Source: Chloroflexota bacterium (lineage in GTDB: Bacteria; Chloroflexota; UBA6077). From it: a stretch of 8,997 bases of DNA. Both the position numbers and the translations under genes were made by a program. Shown here piece by piece: positions 1-5,615 of this stretch. The notes below the pieces were generated by a model. That model saw only the letters and a list, made by a program, of their open reading frames with translations, was not told the origin of the DNA and did no database searches. Where the stretch lies: contig JAJZRD010000150.1 of the NCBI GenBank assembly GCA_021845945.1, forward strand, positions 1 to 8,997, given 5' to 3'. Each line of letters opens with the position of its first letter. Position 1 is the stretch's first letter.

Positions 1-1539
1 TCGATAGCTCAGGGTGGCCGAGCCCGAGGCGGTGAGCTGATCCGGCCAGGTGACCTCCAGCTGGTAGCCGTTCCCGCCGGCGAATGCCCCGTAGCTGAAG
101 TGCTGGGACACCAGGGGAGGCAGGTCGGATCCCACCCGTGTGTAGGCCATGTCCAGGAAGGCCCGGGGGAAGGCCACCTTGTTGGAATAGGTCTGAAGGT
201 AGTCGCGGAGCAGCCCCAGGAACTGATCGTCCCCCATCAGCCCCCGCAGCTTGTCCAGGAAGACGGCCCCCTTGCGGTATACGATGTCGAAGTAGGGGAG
301 GTCGTCGGGATAGTCGTAGATGGTGGTGTTGACCGGGCGATCGCCTCCGGCGGCCGCCCTGGATCGGTAGCCCGACAGGTTTCGTCCCATGTAGTAGTCG
401 AAGGAACGGGGGGACTGGTCCCTGTAGAACAGCAGGTCGACGTAGCTGGCCATCGCCTCATCCAGCCAGGGGTCGTGGACCTGGTCGTCCCCCACCAGGG
501 AGTAGAACCACTGGTGGGCGACCTCGTGGCCGACGGTGTACTCGGAGTAGCTGCCGGTGCCGCCCCCGTCCGCCCCCAGGGCGGGGTAGACCATGATCAG
601 GGCCGGGTACTCCTGGGCCGTGGGAACGCTATCCGGCGCGGAGACCTCGGCTATGGTGAAGGTCGGGTAGGGATAGGGGACCAGGTGGGTCGAGTACCAG
701 TGGAGGGTCCTGGCCGCCTCGGCCAGGTACACTTCCAGCCGCGCCGGACTGGGCCCGTAGGCGCTGATCTGGACCCCATCCACCTCACGGCTGCGCGTCT
801 GGTATCGGTTGGAGATGGCCATGGCGAAGTCCCTCAGCCCCTCGGCGTGAAAGCTCTGCCGGTTGCCCTCCTGGCCGGCGGAGGGGCCGCTGGCGGCGAT
901 GGCGACCGGGACGTCGCTGGCCACGGTCACGTCGAAGTCGGCCACCTCGGTGTAGAAGGCATCGCCCACGTCCACGTACTGGTGCCGGTCCCACTCCTCC
1001 CCGTAGACCGAGAGCACCGGGAACCAGTTGCCCAGGGCCACGATACCATCGGACCGGCCGAAACGACCTCCTCCGACCGGAACCCTCAGCTGGTAGCGAA
1101 GCTCGGCCTCGGTGCCGGCTCCCGCGGCCAGTGGGGAGTTCAGCGCCAGCGTCAGCACGGTGCCCTCCAGGGAAGCGGCGACCTCCTGGCCATCGACACG
1201 GGCCGACTGCAGGGAGAAGGAGTCGAAGTAGGCAGGGGTCACCTGGAAGACCAGGTCGGGCAGATCCACGCCGGTGTTGTTGCGGAGCGCCGTCTTCTGA
1301 ACCACGTCCAGGGTGGCGGCGGAGAAGTTGAGAGAGACCTGCAGGTCGTAGTGGGGCTTGGTAGCCGCCGATGCCGTGGCCGGGAAGACCGCGGCGCAGG
1401 CCGCGACCAGCAGGGCGAGACAGAGGGCGATGAAAGGCCGGCGGGGGTCCAGGGCGCAGCGTTCGCGGGTGTCCCCAATACCTTCCCCCTCGTTATTCTG
1501 CACCGTAGAAGGTCCAACCACACGGTTGTGGGTGGCCAT
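1..1539 (-). CDS. M1-family zinc metallopeptidase, secreted (C-terminus cut by window edge)
   Basis: A gluzincin aminopeptidase of family M1, with 513 codons visible and no stop before the window edge, so the 3' end is missing. The zinc site is complete: HEVAH at residues 338-342, then exactly 18 residues, then the third ligand Glu361 in WLDEAMA. The upstream substrate-binding element reads AQEYP (308-312); Glu310 is kept, but the GAMEN form of classical aminopeptidases is absent. Residues 34-58 form a signal peptide (RRPF, hydrophobic run, ASA cleavage before A59), so the enzyme should act outside the membrane. A lipobox-like LVAAC (44-48) is an alternative. The ATG at 1539 is preceded by GAGGAGA at good spacing. 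The gene follows the glycosyltransferase by 42 bases and is probably co-transcribed. The family cleaves N-terminal residues from peptides; the substrate is unknown. Family assignment is firm. Confidence 0.93.
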   Translation of the reverse strand, partial: MATHNRVVGPSTVQNNEGEGIGDTRERCALDPRRPFIALCLALLVAACAAVFPATASAATKPHYDLQVSLNFSAATLDVVQKTALRNNTGVDLPDLVFQVTPAYFDSFSLQSARVDGQEVAASLEGTVLTLALNSPLAAGAGTEAELRYQLRVPVGGGRFGRSDGIVALGNWFPVLSVYGEEWDRHQYVDVGDAFYTEVADFDVTVASDVPVAIAASGPSAGQEGNRQSFHAEGLRDFAMAISNRYQTRSREVDGVQISAYGPSPARLEVYLAEAARTLHWYSTHLVPYPYPTFTIAEVSAPDSVPTAQEYPALIMVYPALGADGGGTGSYSEYTVGHEVAHQWFYSLVGDDQVHDPWLDEAMASYVDLLFYRDQSPRSFDYYMGRNLSGYRSRAAAGGDRPVNTTIYDYPDDLPYFDIVYRKGAVFLDKLRGLMGDDQFLGLLRDYLQTYSNKVAFPRAFLDMAYTRVGSDLPPLVSQHFSYGAFAGGNGYQLEVTWPDQLTASGSATLSYR

Positions 1540-1581
1540 GGGGATCTCCTCATCACAGGGATAGGTCGAGCCGGCGAGCCA

Positions 1582-2280
1582 CTAGCCGCCGAGCCTCAAC
1601 CTGGGAACCATGAGCGTCGCCTCGAGGACCACCTGCCGCGACAGCTTGGACTTGCCCACCCGCCGGTCCTCGAAGACGATGGGCACCTCCACCACCCGGT
1701 AGCCGCGGCGAAGGGCGCGATAGGTCATCTCGATCTGGAAAGAGTAGCCGTTGGAGCGCACGGTGTCGAGGTCCAAGCTCTCGAGCAGCTCCCGCCGGAA
1801 CAGCTTGAAGCCGCCGGTCAGGTCGTGGACCCCTACGCCCAGCACCAGTTGGGAGTAGAGACTCCCTCCCCGACTGATCAGCCGCCGCAAGGCGCCCCAG
1901 TTGCGCACCCCCCCGCCCCGGACGTAGCGGGACCCCAGCACCAGGTCGGCCCCCTCCAGGGCTTTCAGCATGGCCGGGAGGTAGGCGGGGTTGTGGGAGA
2001 GGTCGGCGTCCATCTCGCCGACGGCCTCGTAGTCCAGCTTCAGGGCGAGGCGGAAGCCCTCCCGGTAGGCGGTGCCCAGCCCGGCTTTGCCCGGCCGGTG
2101 GAGCACCCGGAGCCACGGTCGAGTGGCCGCCAACTCCTCGGCCAGGTCGCCGGTACCGTCGGGGGAGTCGTCGTCCACCACCAGGGCGTGGAGGCCGGGG
2201 TCCAGGGCCTCCAGCCGCCGGATCAGCTCCGAGAGGTTTTCTCTTTCGTTGTAAGTGGGGACCACGATGATGGTTCTCAC
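1582..2280 (-). CDS. Polyprenol-phosphate mannose synthase-type glycosyltransferase (GT2)
   Basis: A 232-residue GT-A glycosyltransferase of the dolichol/polyprenol monophosphomannose synthase group, which transfers a sugar from a nucleotide-sugar to polyprenyl phosphate at the inner membrane face. Visible motifs: VPTYNERENL (7-16), VVDDDSPDGT (34-43), the metal-binding D-A-D (91-93) followed by LSHNP, LGSRY, DLTGGFK, and the C-terminal FEDRRVGKSKLS. There is no C-terminal membrane (GtrA-like) extension, so it is the short peripheral form. The start is GTG at 2280; an in-frame TAG at 2295-2293 rules out anything longer, and the VPTYNE motif so close to the N-terminus rules out anything much shorter. 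No Shine-Dalgarno sequence precedes it (see the promoter entry). It may supply lipid-linked sugar for glycosylation of exported proteins. The sugar specificity (mannose or glucose) is inferred, not shown. Confidence 0.92.
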   Translation of the reverse strand: MRTIIVVPTYNERENLSELIRRLEALDPGLHALVVDDDSPDGTGDLAEELAATRPWLRVLHRPGKAGLGTAYREGFRLALKLDYEAVGEMDADLSHNPAYLPAMLKALEGADLVLGSRYVRGGGVRNWGALRRLISRGGSLYSQLVLGVGVHDLTGGFKLFRRELLESLDLDTVRSNGYSFQIEMTYRALRRGYRVVEVPIVFEDRRVGKSKLSRQVVLEATLMVPRLRLGG

Positions 2281-2289
2281 GGCGAGGGC

Positions 2290-2298
2290 ATTCTAGCA
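2290..2298 (-). promoter_or_regulatory. Extended -10 promoter of the glycosyltransferase gene (probable leaderless start)
   Basis: Read leftward, TGCTAGAAT is a strong extended -10 box (TGn plus TAGAAT, 5 of 6 matches to consensus). Its last base is 9 nt from the GTG start at 2280, so transcription should begin within a few bases of the start codon. There is no recognisable -35 at 17 nt and no Shine-Dalgarno sequence in between, which is the layout expected for a leaderless transcript. Confidence 0.5.
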
Positions 2299-2350
2299 GA
2301 AAGGCGGAGGGCGGGTCTCCCCCGGTGAAGGCTACCCCCCTGGAGAATGT

Positions 2351-2391
2351 TGTAACACGTTCCATTGAAACGTGTTACACTGTAACGTGTT
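2351..2391. promoter_or_regulatory. Perfect inverted repeat, probable operator upstream of the ATPase gene
   Basis: TGTAACACGTT (2351-2361) and its exact complement AACGTGTTACA (2369-2379) flank a 7-base spacer. A third related half-site, TGTAACGTGTT, follows at 2381-2391. With the right arm it forms a second dyad, GTTACA-C-TGTAAC (2374-2386). Arm length and spacing fit a dimeric repressor site with an extra half-site for cooperative binding. It overlaps the candidate ATPase promoter but lies about 50 bases from the -10 box of the divergent glycosyltransferase. The binding protein is unknown. Confidence 0.65.
2373..2381 (+). promoter_or_regulatory. Candidate extended -10 promoter of the ATPase gene
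   Basis: TGTTACACT reads as TGn plus TACACT (4 of 6 matches to TATAAT) and lies inside the right arm of the inverted repeat, so operator binding would block it. TTGTAA (2350-2355) is a -35-like element, but it is 20 nt from this -10; at 17 nt it instead faces TGTTAC (2373-2378). Transcription would start near 2388, leaving a leader of about 48 nt before the ATG at 2436. This is a weak match read by eye. Confidence 0.3.
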
Positions 2392-2423
2392 TGAGCATGA
2401 TGGACACCGCGAGTAGCCTGGTC

Positions 2424-2430
2424 GGAGGGG
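2424..2430 (+). promoter_or_regulatory. Ribosome binding site that fixes the ATPase start
   Basis: GGAGGGG lies five bases before the ATG at 2436. The upstream in-frame ATGs (2325, 2397, 2400) have no comparable site, and the one at 2325 lies upstream of the operator and the candidate promoter. Confidence 0.65.
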
Positions 2431-2435
2431 ATAGG

Positions 2436-3881
2436 ATGGCGTTTCACAATCGGGCGCACGAGCTGGAGGATGTGCGACAGGCTCTACGCTCACGGCGGTC
2501 GGAGTTGATCATCGTTTACGGGCGACGAGGTGCCGGCAAGAGCGCACTGCTGGCCGAGGCGCTGCAAGGGCAGACCCACCTCTTCTATCAAGCTACTACC
2601 CGCGCACTCCCGCAGCAGATGGAGGACCTCACCACGGCTCTTCAGGCTTTCGCGCCTGAGGCGATGCTGCTCGGCGTGCTCCCATCCTTCGAGGCGTTCC
2701 TCGGGGTGTTGACTCGGATTGCGCGTGCACGGCGGGACTCCCCCATAATCATAGTGATCGATGAGTTGCCGTATCTGGCCCAGGCTGATCCCGCGGTGCC
2801 GTCGGTCATGCAGCGCTGGTGGGACGAGACCCGGACGGAAGGACTGACAAACCTGAAGGTCTTCCTGCTCGGTTCGATGGTGAGCTGGATGGAGGAGCAT
2901 ACCCTTTCAGAGCGAGGTCCTCTCCACAATCGTCGAACGGGGCAGATCAAGCTGGATCCCCTTGGGTATGCCGAGTCCGCCCTCTTCTACCCGGCGTATA
3001 CCCCGGTGGACCGCATTGCTGCTTACGCCATATGGGGCGGCCTACCCTCCTACATCTGTGAGATCGATCCGGAATGCGGTGTCTGGGAGAACGTGCGCGA
3101 TGCCGTGCTGCCGCCGGCGGCTCGCCTTGCCGATGAGCCATCGTGGCTGCGATTCACGGACCTCCGCAGCGACATCGTGTACTCTTCCATCCTACGAGCC
3201 ATTGCTCTGGGCCAGCGTCAACCGAGCAAGATTGCCACGGCTGTCGGGAAGAACAGCGGCTCCGACGTCATGTATCATCTGGAGCAGCTATGCGACCTCC
3301 GTCTCGTTGAACGGGTTGTGCCCCTTCACGAGCGACACCGCCAACGCTCCAGGAACAGCCTCTACAGGCTGGCCGATCACTACGTTGCATTCTGGTATCG
3401 ATATGTCGACCGTCTCCGACACCTCCTGGGCATGCGGCACTATGATGAGGCGCTACGTCAGATCCAGGCGGACTTCGACAAGTACGTGTCGGAGCATGCC
3501 TTCGAGGATATCTGCCGGCAGTTCGTCTGGGTGGCCTGCGGCGCCGGCCGCCTACCCTCGCAGCTGTCTTTCGATAGCCTTGGGTCGTGGTGGACCGCAC
3601 GAGAAGACGCCATGGATGAGCTCGACGTCGTGGCCACAGATGGGGGACGTGCGGTACTGATCGGAGAGTGCAAATGGTCCGTCCAGAAGGTAGATAAACG
3701 CGACTTGGAGGGGCTGCAAGCAGCCTTGAGGAAGGCCTACGGCGATCTCAAGCCGGTCGATCGACCCTGGAGAGCCCTCTTCTCCAAGTCGGGATTCACC
3801 AACGACCTGATCGAGCTCGCGGCGAACCCTGCGGAGCGGATACTGCTCTTCAGTCCCGAGGATCTATACCCGCGTGCGTGA
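2436..3881 (+). CDS. Archaeal-type AAA ATPase with C-terminal DUF234-like nuclease-fold domain
   Basis: A 481-residue three-part protein. The N-terminal P-loop ATPase has Walker A GRRGAGKS (29-36, Lys35) and Walker B IIIVIDELPYL, with Asp109-Glu110. A winged-helix-like segment lies at about 250-296 (KIATAVGKNSGSDVMYHLEQ region). The C-terminal domain carries a PD-(D/E)XK-type signature: Asp397 in DELDVV, then E-C-K (411-413). This matches the ATP-binding plus DUF234 families that are abundant in archaea and thermophilic bacteria and whose function is poorly known. No signal or membrane segment is seen, so it is cytoplasmic. It stands alone, with its own operator-like palindrome upstream and a hairpin downstream. 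Its codon use looks less GC-extreme than that of the neighbouring operons, hinting at horizontal transfer. A role in DNA transactions or mobile-element defence is only inference. The start at 2436 was chosen on the ribosome site and typical family N-terminus. Confidence 0.88.
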   Translation: MAFHNRAHELEDVRQALRSRRSELIIVYGRRGAGKSALLAEALQGQTHLFYQATTRALPQQMEDLTTALQAFAPEAMLLGVLPSFEAFLGVLTRIARARRDSPIIIVIDELPYLAQADPAVPSVMQRWWDETRTEGLTNLKVFLLGSMVSWMEEHTLSERGPLHNRRTGQIKLDPLGYAESALFYPAYTPVDRIAAYAIWGGLPSYICEIDPECGVWENVRDAVLPPAARLADEPSWLRFTDLRSDIVYSSILRAIALGQRQPSKIATAVGKNSGSDVMYHLEQLCDLRLVERVVPLHERHRQRSRNSLYRLADHYVAFWYRYVDRLRHLLGMRHYDEALRQIQADFDKYVSEHAFEDICRQFVWVACGAGRLPSQLSFDSLGSWWTAREDAMDELDVVATDGGRAVLIGECKWSVQKVDKRDLEGLQAALRKAYGDLKPVDRPWRALFSKSGFTNDLIELAANPAERILLFSPEDLYPRA

Positions 3882-3920
3882 GGTACCGGCGACCATCGTC
3901 CAAGGCCACCGGCGGTCCGT

Positions 3921-3951
3921 GGGAGGGGCAGCTTGTTGCCTGCCCACTCCC
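3921..3951 (+). terminator. Terminator-like hairpin after the ATPase gene
   Basis: GGGAGGGGCAG (3921-3931) pairs with CTGCCCACTCCC (3940-3951) through 11 pairs and one bulged A, closing an 8-base loop. It starts 40 bases after the ATPase stop. The following sequence, TCTGATTGATC, is only modestly T-rich, so a factor-independent terminator is likely but not certain. Nothing else coding was seen in 3882-4083. Confidence 0.5.
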
Positions 3952-3988
3952 TCTGATTGATCGGCCCAGTACTACAGCCGCACTCTTC

Positions 3989-3997
3989 TGGTAGACT
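3989..3997 (+). promoter_or_regulatory. Candidate extended -10 promoter of the PAP2 phosphatase gene
   Basis: TGGTAGACT reads as TGn plus TAGACT (4 of 6 matches). There is no convincing -35 at 17 nt. Transcription would begin near 4004. A small perfect dyad, AGACTC-G-GAGTCT (4037-4049), lies in the resulting leader and could be an operator or minor hairpin. Confidence 0.3.
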
Positions 3998-4083
3998 TCG
4001 GTCATGGGATGAGGCTCCAGGGGGGTGAAGCACCTGAGACTCGGAGTCTTGGAGCAGTCGAGCAGGAAAAGGGGAAGGGACGC

Positions 4084-4656
4084 GTGGACCAGCACATCGT
4101 TCTCACATTGAACCAGTGGGTTGCGTCCCAGCCGGCCGCTGTCTACCTTGCCGTTCTGGTGGCGGAGAGTGGTATTGTGTTGCTGCCGCTGTTGCTGGGT
4201 GTCCTCTGGCTATGGCCTGGTTCGGACAGGACAGAGCGGCGGTCGGTGCTGTTGGCGTGTGTGATCTCCTTTGCATTGGCGCTGCTAGCCGTCGTAGTGC
4301 TGGAACACGGTCATGCCATAGAGCGACCTCGGCCTTTTGTAGCCCTGCCGATTGCGCTGCTTGTCCCTCATGCGGCCGATTCATCTTTTCCCAGTGACCA
4401 TACTCTGCTTGGAGTGGCTCTGATCGGACCGCTTCTCTGGCGTCGGCCTCACCTGGGAGTATGGCCCCTCCTCTGGGCTCTCCTAATCGGTTTGGCCCGC
4501 GTAGCGGTGGGTATCCACTACCCGTCGGACATCGTAGGGAGTGCCGTCATAGCTGTGCTGCCGACGGCTGCCGGCCTGCTCCTCGCTCCGGTCCTTGCCA
4601 GACTGCCCTTCCTGCAACCTCTTATTTCGAGTGATCGTATGTGGAGTCACAGGTAG
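4084..4656 (+). CDS. PAP2-family membrane phosphatase (undecaprenyl-diphosphatase-like)
   Basis: A 190-residue integral membrane protein with about five or six hydrophobic segments and the PAP2/vanadium-haloperoxidase active site. RPRPF (81-85) is motif 1, FPSDH (102-106) with the catalytic histidine is motif 2, and Arg139...His145...Asp149 is motif 3. The HAADSSFPSDH stretch resembles the BcrC/YbjG group, which dephosphorylates undecaprenyl diphosphate to recycle the lipid carrier for wall synthesis. The lysine of the general KX6RP motif is not seen; Glu74 or Gly76 stands there, depending on register. The GTG start at 4084 was chosen because GGGGAAGGGA (4071-4080) precedes it and the hydrophobic core begins soon after. 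An ATG at 4009 would add 25 hydrophilic residues. The gene is monocistronic and convergent with the PspA operon. Substrate is inferred from family only. Confidence 0.85.
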   Translation: MDQHIVLTLNQWVASQPAAVYLAVLVAESGIVLLPLLLGVLWLWPGSDRTERRSVLLACVISFALALLAVVVLEHGHAIERPRPFVALPIALLVPHAADSSFPSDHTLLGVALIGPLLWRRPHLGVWPLLWALLIGLARVAVGIHYPSDIVGSAVIAVLPTAAGLLLAPVLARLPFLQPLISSDRMWSHR

Positions 4657-4702
4657 CGTGCCATGAGAGGCAACAGTCCGGCGGAGTGTAGAGACGGTAT
4701 TC

Positions 4703-4744
4703 GTAGCAGTTGAGGACGGCCAATTGGCCGTCCTCAACTGCTAC
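4703..4744. repeat. 42-bp perfect palindrome between convergent genes
   Basis: Bases 4703-4723 are exactly complementary to 4724-4744, with the centre at CAATTG and no unpaired spacer; one arm is GTAGCAGTTGAGGACGGCCA plus one A. It lies 46 bases after the phosphatase stop and about 100 bases after the PspA stop, so transcripts from both sides would fold into a strong hairpin. There is no T tract on either side, so it may be a bidirectional RNA end or stabiliser, or the trace of a mobile sequence. Confidence 0.9.
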
Positions 4745-4770
4745 TACTTGTCAAGTAGCCGCTGCTACTT
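4744..4770. repeat. Two interlocked short dyads beside the 42-bp palindrome
   Basis: CTACTTG-T-CAAGTAG (4744-4758) overlaps AAGTAGC-CGCT-GCTACTT (4753-4770). The middle AAGTAG can pair with the CTACTT on its left or on its right, so the two hairpins exclude each other. Nothing coding was seen in 4657-4847. Confidence 0.7.
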
Positions 4771-4847
4771 AACTCTGCAAATCGTGTCCGCTGACTTCGC
4801 AACGAATCCCGCCAACTTCGACGATCAGCAGGAAGTGCTCACGCCGG

Positions 4848-5522
4848 CTACGCTCCCTGCTCGGGCTTCTTCAGCTTCGCCTTCAGCTCCTCCAACTGGT
4901 CGTCCACGTCGCTGCTCTTCTCCAGGGCGGCGAACTTGTCCTCCAGGGTGTCGGTGTCCAGCTCGGCCGCGGCCTTGGCCCGGGCCTCCTTCTCCTCGAC
5001 CTTGTCCTCCATCCGCTCGAAGCCCTCCAGGGCCCCGGTCTTGCCGATGCCGGCCATGGTCTCGTGAATCTTCTGCTCGGCCTCCGCTCGGCGGCTGCGG
5101 GCGATCAGCAGGTCCTTCTTCCGCTCGGCCTCTTCGAGCTTTGCCTCCAGCTTCTCGAGGGCGCTCTTCAGCAGCTCTACCTGCTGCTTCTGGTCCTCGT
5201 ACTGGGTCTTGTAGCCATCGGCGGTGCTCTGGAAGCTGTTGTGGCGCTGGAGCGCCTGCTTGGCCAGGTCGTCCTCGCCCTTGGTTACCGCCAGCTCCGC
5301 CTTCTTCTGCCAGTCGTCCGCCGCCTCCTGGTTCTGGAGATGGTGCTGATACAGCTTCTGCTCGTCGGCGATGGACGCGGCTACCTGGGTCTTGACCTGC
5401 ATCAGCTGGTTCTGCATGTCCAGGATGTACTGCTTGATCATCTTCTCGGGGTCTTCGGCGCGGTCGAGCAGGTCGTTGATGTTGGCCCTAACCAGTGTAC
5501 CGACTCTGTCCAGTAGACTCAC
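4848..5522 (-). CDS. pspA: PspA/IM30 (Vipp1) family membrane-stress protein
   Basis: A 224-residue, almost wholly helical protein of the phage-shock-protein A/Vipp1 family, bacterial ESCRT-III-like proteins that polymerise on damaged inner membrane and limit proton leakage. It begins with the conserved amphipathic helix (MSLLDRVGTLVRANINDLLD, 1-20), then the PEKMIKQYILDM segment. A long coiled-coil hairpin runs from about 25 to 150 (EQKLYQHH, KKAELAVTKGEDDLAKQAL), and the C-terminal acidic/lysine-rich helices end in LEELKAKLKK. Length is close to the family norm. The start is GTG at 5522 with AGAGGAGA six bases upstream. It is the last gene of the leftward operon, 93 bases after the flotillin stop, the usual partnership of PspA with flotillin-type scaffolds. 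No regulator of the PspF type is nearby; control is more likely by the XRE gene at the operon head. Confidence 0.95.
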   Translation of the reverse strand: MSLLDRVGTLVRANINDLLDRAEDPEKMIKQYILDMQNQLMQVKTQVAASIADEQKLYQHHLQNQEAADDWQKKAELAVTKGEDDLAKQALQRHNSFQSTADGYKTQYEDQKQQVELLKSALEKLEAKLEEAERKKDLLIARSRRAEAEQKIHETMAGIGKTGALEGFERMEDKVEEKEARAKAAAELDTDTLEDKFAALEKSSDVDDQLEELKAKLKKPEQGA

Positions 5523-5579
5523 TTTCGTCTCCTCTTACTTCTTCTTGTTGCTGCTGTGCAGTTGTCGCCCGTAGAGTGG

Positions 5580-5599
5580 GCCGGCAGGAGCCGGCTCCT
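5580..5599. repeat. GC-rich hairpin in the flotillin-pspA spacer
   Basis: GCCGGC-AGGA-GCCGGC (5580-5595) can fold with a 4-base loop, and AGGAGCCGGCTCCT (5586-5599) is a perfect 14-bp palindrome overlapping it. It lies 17 bases after the flotillin stop on the leftward transcript. It could stabilise the upstream mRNA or partly terminate, tuning PspA relative to flotillin; no T tract follows. Confidence 0.5.
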
Positions 5600-5615
5600 A
5601 CACCCTGCCTTGTGC

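Noticed and set aside
100..2328. Very long plus-strand open frame (742 codons) opposite the peptidase and glycosyltransferase
   Set aside because: It is antisense to two genes with complete catalytic motifs; its translation is low-complexity Gly/Val/His/Gln-rich with no domain. High GC removes stop codons on the opposite strand.
2325..2435. N-terminal extension of 37 residues for the ATPase from ATG 2325
   Set aside because: It would put the operator-like palindrome inside the coding sequence, has no ribosome site, and lies before the usual start of the family; ATG 2436 has GGAGGGG.
4794..4826. Imperfect direct repeat (ACTTCGCAACGAATC and ACTTCGACGATC) near the end of pspA, possibly a transposon end
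   Set aside because: Only two degenerate copies, no matching inverted end elsewhere in the window and no transposase gene; too weak to call.
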